A stretch of 64,000 nt of DNA. It comes from Pelomonas sp. V22 (GTDB lineage Bacteria; Pseudomonadota; Gammaproteobacteria; Burkholderiales; Burkholderiaceae_C). Position numbers and translations under genes: made by a program. Below are positions 48,836 through 57,603 of this stretch, piece by piece. The notes under the pieces are model-generated. The model saw only the letters and a program-made list of their open reading frames with translations, was not told the origin of the DNA and did no database searches. The DNA lies in NCBI RefSeq assembly GCF_030014915.1, contig NZ_JAGIXS010000005.1, forward strand, positions 310,001-374,000, written 5' to 3'. Each line of letters opens with the position of its first letter. The first letter of the stretch is position 1.

Positions 48836-50857
48836 ATGAAATCCGCTACCAAGCAACTGCTGGCCTGTCTGGGCCTCGCCTTCACGTTCAGCAGCGCGAG
48901 CCACGCGGCCACCGAGGAATCGGCCCGTGTGATCGTGCGCTTCAAGGCCCAGGCGCCCAGCGTCAAGCTGCGGGCCCTGGCGGCCAACGCCCGTGAATCC
49001 GATGTGCGCCAGATCGTCGAGTCGCGGGCCCGCAGCCTCGGCCAGCGTGTCGGCCGCAACCTGATTGGCGCACGCAGCCTGGACGAGCGCACCCATGTGA
49101 TGCTGGCCTCGGGCATCAGCTCGGCCGAGCTGGCCAAGCGCCTGGCCGCTGACAGCGAAATCGAGCTGGTGGCGGTGGATCACCGCCGCCGCGCTTCGGC
49201 CTTGCCGAATGACCCGCTCTACGTGACCGGTCGCGGCGGCCTGCCGGCCGTGGGCCAGTGGTACTTGAAGCCGCCGGGCAATGGTGTGGTGTCCAGCGTC
49301 AATGCGCCGGCGGCCTGGGACATCACGACCGGCAGCGCCTCTGTGGTGGTGGCCGTGCTCGACACCGGCGTGCGCCTGGACCATCCGGACCTGGCCGGCA
49401 AGCTGCTGCCTGGCTACGACATGATCGGCTACGCCTTCCCGGGTTCGGCCGAGGCCATTGCGACGGCCAATGATGGCAATGCCGCAGACGGCGATGCCAA
49501 CGATCCGGGCGACTGGGTCTCGCAGGCCGACATCACCGGTGGCAAGCTCGGCAGCAGCTGTACGAGCGACGACATCAGCAACAGCAGCTGGCACGGCACG
49601 CGCGTCGCCGGCCTGATAGGCGCGGCCAGCAACAACGGCCGGGGCATTGCCGGCATGGCCTGGGGCAGCATGATCCTGCCGGTGCGGGTGCTGGGCAAAT
49701 GCGGCGGCTACGACTCCGACATCCTGGCCGGCATGAAGTGGGCGGCCGGCATCTCCGTGCCCTCGGTGCCCACCAATCCCAACCCGGCCCGTGTGCTGAA
49801 CATGAGCCTCGGCGGCGCCGGCAGCTGTGCCGCCACGGATTCGACCGGCGCGCTCTACCGCTCGGTGATCAACGACATCATGGCCAAGGGCGCCGTGGTC
49901 GTGGCCGCCGCCGGCAACAGTTATGGCAAGGCGGTGGACATTCCCGGCAACTGCCCGGGCGTGATCGCCGTCACCGGGCTGCGCCATGCCGGAGACAAGG
50001 TGGCCTTCTCGGCCCTGGGCAGCGAGGTCACGATCAGCGCGCCGGGCGGCAACTGCGTCAACACCAGCAGCAACCTGCCCTGCCTGTATCCGATGCTGAG
50101 CCTGACCAACAGCGGCACGACCACGCCGGTGGCGGGGGACGATGCCTACACCGATGGCCAGGTCTCCTACGGCACCAGCTTCTCGGCGCCCATCGTGGCG
50201 GGCACGGCGGCGCTGATGTTCTCGGTGCGGCCGACGCTGACGGTGGCGACACTGACCGATCTCATGAAGAACACCACGCGCGCCTTCGTCAAATCGGGCG
50301 GGGCCGATGGCGCGCCCCGTTGCGTGGCTCCCAGCACCACCGATCAGAACGAGTGCTACTGCACGCTGAGCACCTGTGGCGCCGGCATGCTGGACGCGGC
50401 CATGGCCGTGGCCGCTGCGGCAGCGCCCTCGGGCGTCACGGTGCAGGCGAGCAACGCGGCCAGCCTGTACTCGGGCCAGTCCGGCACGCTGACGGCCACG
50501 GCCAGCGGCCTGCCGGCGGGTCGCACGGTGGCCGGCTACAGCTGGGTGATCCTGGACGACGGTGGCATCGTCACCACCTTCAGCTCGGGCAGCAATGCCG
50601 CCTCGGCCACCGTGACGCCCACGGGCACCGGCAGCTTCGTGGCGCGGGTGACGGTGACCGACAACCTCGGCGCCGTGTATGCCGGTGCGGCCACGAGCTT
50701 CAATGTGACGACGGCGCCGGTGGTGGTGACCCCGCCGGCCACCTCGAGCGGCGGCGGCGGCGGTGGTGGAGCGACCAGCCCGCTGTGGTTGCTGGGCTTG
50801 GTGCTGGCCGGCTTGCTGCTGGGCCGGTCGCGCTCCGCTTCAGCGGCTCGCAGCTGA
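48836..50857 (+). CDS. Secreted subtilisin-like (S8) serine protease with GlyGly-CTERM-like anchor
   Basis: 673 residues from the ATG at 48836, with GAGGCG upstream. Signal peptide (1-24), an inhibitor-like propeptide (about 25-125, ARVIVRFKAQAP), and an S8 catalytic domain with VVAVLDTGVRLDHPDL (Asp176), SSWHGTRVAG (His253) and YGTSFSAPIVAG (Ser448). An immunoglobulin/PKD-like domain follows (about 535-625). The end has a run of seven glycines, a hydrophobic stretch (PLWLLGLVLAGLLLG) and basic residues. That tail matches the GlyGly-CTERM pattern processed by rhombosortase in other proteobacteria, which would release or lipid-anchor the enzyme. Its 3' end overlaps the converging SPOR gene by 18 bases. 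Confidence 0.92.
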   Translation: MKSATKQLLACLGLAFTFSSASHAATEESARVIVRFKAQAPSVKLRALAANARESDVRQIVESRARSLGQRVGRNLIGARSLDERTHVMLASGISSAELAKRLAADSEIELVAVDHRRRASALPNDPLYVTGRGGLPAVGQWYLKPPGNGVVSSVNAPAAWDITTGSASVVVAVLDTGVRLDHPDLAGKLLPGYDMIGYAFPGSAEAIATANDGNAADGDANDPGDWVSQADITGGKLGSSCTSDDISNSSWHGTRVAGLIGAASNNGRGIAGMAWGSMILPVRVLGKCGGYDSDILAGMKWAAGISVPSVPTNPNPARVLNMSLGGAGSCAATDSTGALYRSVINDIMAKGAVVVAAAGNSYGKAVDIPGNCPGVIAVTGLRHAGDKVAFSALGSEVTISAPGGNCVNTSSNLPCLYPMLSLTNSGTTTPVAGDDAYTDGQVSYGTSFSAPIVAGTAALMFSVRPTLTVATLTDLMKNTTRAFVKSGGADGAPRCVAPSTTDQNECYCTLSTCGAGMLDAAMAVAAAAAPSGVTVQASNAASLYSGQSGTLTATASGLPAGRTVAGYSWVILDDGGIVTTFSSGSNAASATVTPTGTGSFVARVTVTDNLGAVYAGAATSFNVTTAPVVVTPPATSSGGGGGGGATSPLWLLGLVLAGLLLGRSRSASAARS

Positions 50858-51550
50858 AGCGACTGAAGCGGCGGAGGCTGCGGCCACGCCGGCCGAGGCC
50901 ACGCAGCTCGTGAGGCCGGGCCCGCCGAACTCTCGGGCGGCCAGCGTGCGCAACTGGGCTTGCAGGGCGCCATCGGCGGCCTCGAAGCGCAGCTTGTGGC
51001 TGGCTTCAGCCTTTTGCAGCTGCAGCACGCGCAGACCCTTCAGCGCACGTTGCGAGAAGGCCTCCAGTGCCGCCTCGGCGGCTTTCTCGGAGGCATGGCG
51101 GCTGAGCAGCAGGCTGGGCTGCTCCTCGGGCATGCCGGGCAGGGGCTCGTAGGGCACCTTGAGGCGCTTGTAGGTCTCTTCCTTGCGCTCGCGGAAATCC
51201 TTGCTGGTCAGCTTGATGGTGACCACGCCCCATTGGCCGGCCTGCGCGTCGTCGGCCTTCAATTCGTAGCTGCCCGGCGCGATGCCGGCACGCTCCAGCG
51301 AGCTTTGCACCTGCTGCAGCGCGGCCTCGCCCTTGACCGGGCCGATCTCGATGCAGGCCGTCAGCTGCAGCGCGGCGGCGGCCTGCGGGTTCAGGAGGCT
51401 GATGCGCTCCGGCGTCTTGGCCTTTTGCAAGCGCTCGGGCTCGCGTTCGCCGCTGGCGCGCACGCCGGTCACGCCGTCCAGCCAGCCCTGGGTCCAGGAG
51501 AAGAAGGCCGCATTGGCCAGCAAGAGCAGAACGAGCAGGGCACGCAGCAT
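50840..51550 (-). CDS. SPOR-domain protein following birA
   Basis: 236 residues from the ATG at 51550. An N-terminal membrane anchor (LRALLVLLLLANAAFFSW) is followed by a periplasmic region. QLTACIEIGPVKGEAALQQVQSSLERAGI opens a region typical of small SPOR-like proteins found beside birA in Burkholderiales. An alanine-rich tail ends the protein. SPOR domains bind denuded glycan strands at the septum. The ATG overlaps the birA stop by one base (TGATG), so translation is probably coupled. Confidence in the SPOR call is moderate because the fold is poorly conserved in sequence. Confidence 0.75.
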   Translation of the reverse strand: MLRALLVLLLLANAAFFSWTQGWLDGVTGVRASGEREPERLQKAKTPERISLLNPQAAAALQLTACIEIGPVKGEAALQQVQSSLERAGIAPGSYELKADDAQAGQWGVVTIKLTSKDFRERKEETYKRLKVPYEPLPGMPEEQPSLLLSRHASEKAAEAALEAFSQRALKGLRVLQLQKAEASHKLRFEAADGALQAQLRTLAAREFGGPGLTSCVASAGVAAASAASVASAASR

Positions 51551-52422
51551 CAGTGAGGTTCCTCGGGGGCGAATCGGACCGTGACCTCGCCGCCGCTGAT
51601 CACCTGAGGCGCGCCGCTGCCGGTCTGCATCAGCAGCTCGCCCTCTGCATTGACGCCGGCGCCCAGGCCTTCGAGGCCGCCGGCGCTGATCAGCTGGCCG
51701 CGCAGCAGGTCGCGGCGCTGGTAGGCCGGCAGCTGCGGGGCTAGGCCTTGCGCCGCATAGCCGGCCAGCAGGCTGACCAGGGGGCGGGCCAGCAGGGCCA
51801 GCGCGCGCGGGGCGCTGATGCCCGGATAGAGCTCGTCCAGGCTGGCAAAACCGGTGGCAAAGGCATGGCCCTCGACCGGCTTGCCCTCGGCCAGGATGTT
51901 GAGGCCGATGCCGATGATGACCATGCGCTGGCCGCCTGTGGGCACCGTTTCGATCAGGATGCCGCCGAGCTTGCGGCCGTCGAGCCAGAGGTCGTTGGGC
52001 CACTTGAGGCCGATGCGCAGCGCGCCCTCGGTGGGCGGCTCCAGCGCGTCGGCCAGCACCGTGCCCACGGCCAGCGACAGGCCGGCCGTGTCGGCCAGGG
52101 CCATGGGCAGGGCCAGCGAGAAGGTCAGCGAGGCACCGGGGCTGGCGATCCAGCTGCGGCCCATGCGGCCACGGCCTTGGGTCTGGTGCTCGGCCACCAG
52201 CAGGCAGGGCTGCAGGTCATGGCTGCGGCGGGCCTGGCCGCGTGCGCTGCTGGCTCCGCTGGCGTGCTCGTCGCCGCTCTGGCGCAGGCGCTCCAGCAGC
52301 TCGGTGTTGGTAGAGCCACAGCGGGCCAGCACCTCGATGGAGAGGCCCGGCAGCAGCGGTTCGAGTTCCTGCCAGAGCGCTTCGGCGCTCCAGTTCAGGT
52401 GTGCGGCTGGGCTTGGGTTCAT
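51550..52422 (-). CDS. birA: Biotin--[acetyl-CoA-carboxylase] ligase
   Basis: 290 residues from the ATG at 52422. The biotinyl-AMP loop GRGRMGRSW (about residues 83-91) and KWPNDLWLDGRKLGGILIE are diagnostic. There is no N-terminal helix-turn-helix, so this is a monofunctional ligase and not a repressor. A short C-terminal domain follows. It attaches biotin to the carrier protein of acetyl-CoA carboxylase. In many relatives coaX (type III pantothenate kinase) lies directly after birA; here the SPOR-type gene follows with a one-base overlap and coaX is absent. Confidence 0.95.
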   Translation of the reverse strand: MNPSPAAHLNWSAEALWQELEPLLPGLSIEVLARCGSTNTELLERLRQSGDEHASGASSARGQARRSHDLQPCLLVAEHQTQGRGRMGRSWIASPGASLTFSLALPMALADTAGLSLAVGTVLADALEPPTEGALRIGLKWPNDLWLDGRKLGGILIETVPTGGQRMVIIGIGLNILAEGKPVEGHAFATGFASLDELYPGISAPRALALLARPLVSLLAGYAAQGLAPQLPAYQRRDLLRGQLISAGGLEGLGAGVNAEGELLMQTGSGAPQVISGGEVTVRFAPEEPH

Positions 52423-52441
52423 CGGGGTGGTCTGGATGGTC

Positions 52442-52915
52442 TCAGCGTTTGGGCGCCAGCATCGTGCCACGGCAGACGGCGCTGCCGCAATGGCAGGCGA
52501 ACTGCTTCTTCAGCTTGGGCGTGTAGCGCTCTTCGATGACAAGGCCGTAGTCATAGAACAGCTCCTCGCCCGGCAGCAGGTCGCGCAGCGCCTTGATGAA
52601 GACCCGGCCCTCCGGCGTTTCTTCGGCCTCGCAGTTCGGGTCGCAGCTGTGGTTGATCCAGCGCGAGCTGTTGCCGCCGAAGAGGGCGTCGATGACCTGG
52701 CCGCCCTCGATGTGGAAGTAGAAGGTGTGGTCCGGCTGCTTGGGATCGTGCGGGTGGCGGCGCAGCGCCTCGGGCCAGTCGATCCTCTCGCCGGTGTACT
52801 CGATGATGGTTTTGCCGGCCTCGATCTCGGCAACGGCATAGACTCCGCGCCCATGGACCCCTGATTGCCTGACCTGGATGCGGCGGGAGGTTTTCGGGGC
52901 GGCGTCTTGCGTCAT
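52442..52915 (-). CDS. SET-domain protein lysine methyltransferase
   Basis: 157 residues forming a compact SET domain. VHGRGVYAVAEIEAGKTIIEY binds S-adenosylmethionine, SSRWINHSCDPNCEAEE is the pseudoknot asparagine-histidine motif, and GEELFYDYGL holds the catalytic tyrosine. The cysteine-rich post-SET end reads CHCGSAVCRGTM and probably binds zinc with the NHSCDPNC cysteine. SET enzymes methylate protein lysines; the bacterial target is unknown. The protein is cytoplasmic. It is divergent from topB, with a 120-base gap containing an alternating purine-pyrimidine tract, and lies 19 bases upstream of birA on the same strand. Confidence 0.9.
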   Translation of the reverse strand: MTQDAAPKTSRRIQVRQSGVHGRGVYAVAEIEAGKTIIEYTGERIDWPEALRRHPHDPKQPDHTFYFHIEGGQVIDALFGGNSSRWINHSCDPNCEAEETPEGRVFIKALRDLLPGEELFYDYGLVIEERYTPKLKKQFACHCGSAVCRGTMLAPKR

Positions 52916-53035
52916 CGAGTCTTGTGGTTACATTGAATTCATGGGTGTGCGTGCGCGTAGGCGCGCGTACGCGAGGCCGGATTGTAGGCAGCGTCGCCAA
53001 GGGTGCCGCTGTGCTGTCGTAAAAATGAAAGAGTC

Positions 53036-55660
53036 ATGAGCAAGTCACTGATCATTGCCGAGAAGCCCAGCGTGGCCCAGGACATCGTGCGCGCGCTCAC
53101 GCCCACCGCGGGCAAGTTCGAGAAGCACGACGAGTACTACGAGAGCGAGGGCTACGTGGTCAGCTCGGCCGTGGGCCACCTGGTCGAGATCAAGGCGCCG
53201 GAAGAATTCGACGTCAAGCGCGGCAAGTGGAGCTTCGCCAACCTGCCGGTGATCCCGCCGCACTTCGACCTGAACCCGATCGACAAGAGCAAGGGCCGGC
53301 TCAACGCCCTGGTCAAGCTGATCCGCCGCAAGGACGTCACCAGCCTGATCAACGCCTGTGACGCGGGCCGCGAGGGTGAGCTGATCTTCCGTTTGATCCT
53401 GCAATACGCCGGCACGGCCAAGGCTGCGATCACGAAGCCGGTCACGCGGCTGTGGCTGCAGTCGATGACGCCGGCCGCGATCCGCGAGGGCTTCGAGAAG
53501 CTGCGCAGCGACGCGCAGATGCTGCCGCTGGCCGATGCCGCACGCTGCCGCTCCGAGGCCGACTGGCTGGTGGGCATCAACGGCACCCGCGCGATGACGG
53601 CCTTCAACTCACGCGACGGCGGCTTCTTCCTGACCACCGTGGGCCGGGTGCAGACGCCGACGCTGTCCATCGTGGTGGAGCGTGAAGAAAAGATCCGCAA
53701 GCACATCTACCGCGACTACTGGGAAGTGCGCAGCACCTTCGACGCGCAGGCCGGCCAGTACGAGGGCAAGTGGTTCGACCCCAAGTGGAAGAAGAACCCG
53801 GAAGACGCCGAGCAGCGTGCCGACCGTGTCTGGACCAAGGCGGAAGCCGATGCCATCGCCTCGGCCGTCAAGGGCCAGCCCGCTTCGGTCACCGAAGAAA
53901 GCAAGCCCAGCAACCAGGCCAGCCCCGGCCTCTACGACCTGACCACGCTGCAGCGCGAGGCCAACTCGCGCTTCGGTTTCTCAGCCAAGACCACGCTGTC
54001 GCTGGCCCAGGCCCTGTATGAAAAGCACAAGGTCCTGACCTACCCGCGTACCGACTCGCGCTACCTGCCCGAGGACTACCTGGCCGTGGCCAAGCAGACG
54101 GCCGAGATGCTGGCCGACGAGGGCGGCCTGCTGGCGCCGCATGCCAAGACGGCGCTGCAGAACGGCTACATCAAGCCCCTCAAGAAGGTCTTTGACAACG
54201 CCAAGGTCTCGGACCACTTCGCCATCATCCCGACGTTGCAGCCGGCCAAGGGCCTCAACGAGATCGAGGCCAAGCTCTACGACCTGGTGGTCAAGCGCTT
54301 CCTGGCCGTGTTCTTCCCGCCGGCCGAATTCCAGGTCACGACCCGCATCTCCACCGTGAAGGCGGCAGGCAAGGAATTCGCCTTCCAGACGAACGGCAAG
54401 GTGCTGGTGAAGCCTGGCTGGTTGGCCATCTACGGCAAGGAAGCCCAGAACGACGACAGCGAAGCCAGCGGCGTCAACCTCGTGGCGGTGCAGCCGGGCG
54501 AGATGGTGGCCACCGAGAGCGTGGACGTGAAAGCCCTGCAGACCAAGCCACCGGCCCGCTACAGCGAAGCCACGCTGCTCTCCGCCATGGAAGGCGCGGG
54601 CAAGCTGATCGACGACGACGAGCTGCGCGAAGCCATGGCCGAGAAGGGCCTGGGCACGCCAGCCACGCGCGCCGCCACCATCGAAGGCCTGATCACCGAG
54701 AAATACATGATCCGCGAAGGCCGCGAGCTGATCCCCACGGCCAAGGCCTTCCAGCTGATGACGCTCTTGCGCGGCCTCGACATCGAAGACCTGACGAGAC
54801 CTGAGCTGACCGGCAACTGGGAGCAGAAGCTGGCCGAGATGGAGAAGGGCCGCCTCGGCCGCGATGCCTTCATGGCCGAGATTGCCGCGATGACCGAGAA
54901 GGTCGTGCGCAAGGCCAAGGAGTACGACCGCGACACCATCCCCGGCGACTACGCGACGCTGAAGACGCCCTGCCCCAAGTGTGGCGGCGTGGTGAAGGAG
55001 AACTACCGCCGCTTCACCTGCACCGGCAAATCGGGTGATGCCGAGGGTTGCGGTTTCTCCATCGGCAAGATCCCGGGCGGCCGCAGCTTCGAGCTGCACG
55101 AAGTCGAACAGTTCCTGGCGAACAAGAAGATCGGCCCGCTGGAAGGCTTCCGCTCCAAGGCGGGCTGGCCTTTCACGGCCGAGTTGGCCCTGGTGTTCGA
55201 CGAAGAGATCCAGAACTGGAAGCTGGAGTTCGACTTCGGCGAGGACGCCAAGAAGGCCGAAGGCGATGGCGAGCCGGTCGACTTTGGCGCGCAGACGCCG
55301 CTGGGCGCCTGCCCCAAATGCCAGGGCCGCGTGTTCGAGCATGGCAGCAACTATGTTTGCGAGCATGCCGTCGGCGCGAGCGTGAGCTGCGACTTCAAGA
55401 GCGGCAAGATCATCCTGCAGCAGCCCATCGAGGCCGCGCAGATGGAGAAGCTCTTGGCCACCGGCAAGACGGACCTGCTGGAGAACTTCGTCTCCAACAA
55501 GACCCGTCGCAAGTTCAAGGCCTTCCTGGCCTATGACAAGAAGGCGGGCAAGGTGATGTTCGAGTTCGAGCCCCGTGCCGCGAAGACGGCGGGCAAGGCG
55601 CCGGCTGCCAAGAAGGCCGCCGCCAAGAAGACGACGGCCAAGGCGGACAAAGCGGCGTGA
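53036..55660 (+). CDS. topB: DNA topoisomerase III
   Basis: 874 residues from the ATG at 53036 (MSKSLIIAEKPSVAQDIVRA). The Toprim domain has LIIAEKPS and INACDAGREGELIFR. The active-site tyrosine is in LTYPRTDSRYLPED (Tyr336). Two C-terminal zinc-ribbon-like repeats follow: CPKCGGVVKENYRRFTCTGK and CPKCQGRVFEHGSNYVCEH. The end is a lysine/alanine-rich tail (about the last 30 residues), like histone-type tails common in this order. The enzyme relaxes and decatenates DNA by single-strand passage. It is followed by a sensor kinase gene after 52 bases. Confidence 0.96.
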   Translation: MSKSLIIAEKPSVAQDIVRALTPTAGKFEKHDEYYESEGYVVSSAVGHLVEIKAPEEFDVKRGKWSFANLPVIPPHFDLNPIDKSKGRLNALVKLIRRKDVTSLINACDAGREGELIFRLILQYAGTAKAAITKPVTRLWLQSMTPAAIREGFEKLRSDAQMLPLADAARCRSEADWLVGINGTRAMTAFNSRDGGFFLTTVGRVQTPTLSIVVEREEKIRKHIYRDYWEVRSTFDAQAGQYEGKWFDPKWKKNPEDAEQRADRVWTKAEADAIASAVKGQPASVTEESKPSNQASPGLYDLTTLQREANSRFGFSAKTTLSLAQALYEKHKVLTYPRTDSRYLPEDYLAVAKQTAEMLADEGGLLAPHAKTALQNGYIKPLKKVFDNAKVSDHFAIIPTLQPAKGLNEIEAKLYDLVVKRFLAVFFPPAEFQVTTRISTVKAAGKEFAFQTNGKVLVKPGWLAIYGKEAQNDDSEASGVNLVAVQPGEMVATESVDVKALQTKPPARYSEATLLSAMEGAGKLIDDDELREAMAEKGLGTPATRAATIEGLITEKYMIREGRELIPTAKAFQLMTLLRGLDIEDLTRPELTGNWEQKLAEMEKGRLGRDAFMAEIAAMTEKVVRKAKEYDRDTIPGDYATLKTPCPKCGGVVKENYRRFTCTGKSGDAEGCGFSIGKIPGGRSFELHEVEQFLANKKIGPLEGFRSKAGWPFTAELALVFDEEIQNWKLEFDFGEDAKKAEGDGEPVDFGAQTPLGACPKCQGRVFEHGSNYVCEHAVGASVSCDFKSGKIILQQPIEAAQMEKLLATGKTDLLENFVSNKTRRKFKAFLAYDKKAGKVMFEFEPRAAKTAGKAPAAKKAAAKKTTAKADKAA

Positions 55661-55712
55661 TCCGCCGCTTGCCTGCACAATCCGCGCAGCCGTTCAGCTT
55701 CTGGAGCCGTTC

Positions 55713-57557
55713 TTGATCGGACCCACGACCAGCCTGCAGACCCGCCTGACCGCCGGCATCGCGCTGGCGGCCGCTTTGCTGGTGACGGCCGTGGGCTGGT
55801 ACTGGACCGAGCGAGAGGAGCAGGAGCTGACCCAGGCCCTGCAGCGCCGCCAGGGCCGCATGGCCGAGCTGGCGGCACGCGGGTTTGCCGGCCCGATCTG
55901 GAACCTGGACACGGCGGCCGTCACCAATCTCCTCGACGCGGTGATGGCCGAGCCCGAGGTCCATGCCATCGAGCTGAATGCGGTGGGCGTGGACGCCGAG
56001 CCCACCACGCGCGTGCGCGAGCGCGAGGCCGTGCGGCCGCTGACGGTGGAGTTCGACATCGTCCACCAGGCCGCGCCGCAGGCGGCGCCGGCCAAGGTCG
56101 GCAGCGGCCGCCTCACCTACACCCGCCAGTACGTGGCTGAGGCCGTGGCGCAGTCGCGCCGCTTCGTCGCCAGCATCCTGGCCGCCGTGTTGCTGGCCGT
56201 CATCGCCACCAGCGCGCTCTTGATACGCCGCCTGGTCAAGCTGCCGGTCTCGCAGCTGGGCGCCGTGGCTCAGCGCGTGGCCGAGGGCGAACTCGGCACG
56301 ACCACGCCGGTGGTGCGCCGCGACGAGATCGGCGTGCTGACCGAGCAGTTCAACAGCATGAGCCGGCAGCTGCAGCGCTCGGCCGAGGTGCTGCGTGCCA
56401 GCGAAGAGCGCTACCGCAGCCTGTTCGAGAACGCGACCATGGGCATCTTCCAGTGCGACGCCCGTGGCCGCCTCTTGCGCCTGAATCGATCGCTGGCCCA
56501 GATGCTGGGCTATGCCCGGCCCGAGCAGGTGCTCGACCATTCGCACAGCCTGCGCCGCCTGGCCCGCATCGAGCTGCCCGAGTACCGCCGCCTGGCTGCC
56601 GCCCTGCTGCGCCACAAGCTGCTGACCCAGGTGCCGCTCCTGATCACCACGCACGACGGCCAGCAGCGCTGGGTCGAGCTCAGCGCCCATCTGGTGCCCG
56701 ATGCGGCCGGCCCGCGCATCGAAGGCATGCTCAGCGACATCAGCGAGCGCCGTGCCGCCGAGCAGGAGCTGACCCGCCACCGCGACCACCTGGAAGAGCT
56801 GGTGGCCGAGCGCACCGCCGAGCTGAGCCAGGCCAAGCTGCGCGCCGAGGCGGCGAGCCAGAGCAAGAGCCGCTTCCTGGCGACGATGAGCCACGAGTTC
56901 CGCACGCCGCTGAACGCCATCCTCGGCTTCTCGCAGCTCCTGCAGATGGACCCGAGCCTGAACGCCAGCCAGATCGGCAAGGTCAACCTGATACGCGATT
57001 CCGGCGACCACCTGCTGAGCCTGATCACCGATGTGCTGGACATGGCCAGCATCGAGGCCGGCCGCGTGCGCCTGCAGAGCGAGGCCCTGGACCTGCGCGC
57101 GCTGCTCGAGGTGGCCTGCGATGCCGTGCGCCTGCGGGCCGAGGAGAAGCAGCTGCGCCTGCAACTGGACCTGCATGCCGAGCTGCCCAGCCGCGTGCGC
57201 GCCGACGGCCAGCGCCTGCGCCAGGTGCTCCTGAACCTGCTGTCCAACGGCGTCAAGTTCAGCGATGCCGGCGAGGTGCGCCTCAGCTGCGCGCCGGTCT
57301 GGCAGGGCGAGGGCCAGGTGCGCCTGCGCTTTGAGGTCAGCGACACCGGCATCGGCATCGAACCCGAGCAGCTGGAGCGCCTGTTCCAGCCCTTCGAGCA
57401 GGTCTCCGAGGATGCGCGCCGCCTCGGTGGCACGGGCCTTGGCCTCTCGATCAGCCAGCAGCTGGTGCGCCTGATGGGCGGCCAGATCGCGGTGCAGAGC
57501 GAGCGCGGCCAGGGCAGCCGCTTCTGCTTCGAGCTCGAGGTGCCGGTCTCCGCCTGA
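55713..57557 (+). CDS. Membrane sensor histidine kinase with HAMP and PAS domains
   Basis: 614 residues. The start is a TTG at 55713 (MIGPTTSLQTRLTAGIALAA), chosen because GGAG lies six bases upstream and the next residues form TM1; the longer upstream frame is arginine-rich and implausible. Order: TM1 (about 12-32), periplasmic domain (about 33-150), TM2 (about 152-172), HAMP (about 173-225), PAS (about 235-350), HisKA with TMSHEFRTPLNAILGFSQLL (His394) and HATPase with NLLSNGVKFSDAG, DTGIGIEPEQ and GGTGLGLSIS. No regulator gene is adjacent, so it is an orphan kinase in this window. Confidence 0.92.
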   Translation: MIGPTTSLQTRLTAGIALAAALLVTAVGWYWTEREEQELTQALQRRQGRMAELAARGFAGPIWNLDTAAVTNLLDAVMAEPEVHAIELNAVGVDAEPTTRVREREAVRPLTVEFDIVHQAAPQAAPAKVGSGRLTYTRQYVAEAVAQSRRFVASILAAVLLAVIATSALLIRRLVKLPVSQLGAVAQRVAEGELGTTTPVVRRDEIGVLTEQFNSMSRQLQRSAEVLRASEERYRSLFENATMGIFQCDARGRLLRLNRSLAQMLGYARPEQVLDHSHSLRRLARIELPEYRRLAAALLRHKLLTQVPLLITTHDGQQRWVELSAHLVPDAAGPRIEGMLSDISERRAAEQELTRHRDHLEELVAERTAELSQAKLRAEAASQSKSRFLATMSHEFRTPLNAILGFSQLLQMDPSLNASQIGKVNLIRDSGDHLLSLITDVLDMASIEAGRVRLQSEALDLRALLEVACDAVRLRAEEKQLRLQLDLHAELPSRVRADGQRLRQVLLNLLSNGVKFSDAGEVRLSCAPVWQGEGQVRLRFEVSDTGIGIEPEQLERLFQPFEQVSEDARRLGGTGLGLSISQQLVRLMGGQIAVQSERGQGSRFCFELEVPVSA

Positions 57558-57603
57558 CGCCTGCGCAAGCGGACACCAAGCCTCGGCCGGCATACTCGCC
57601 GCC

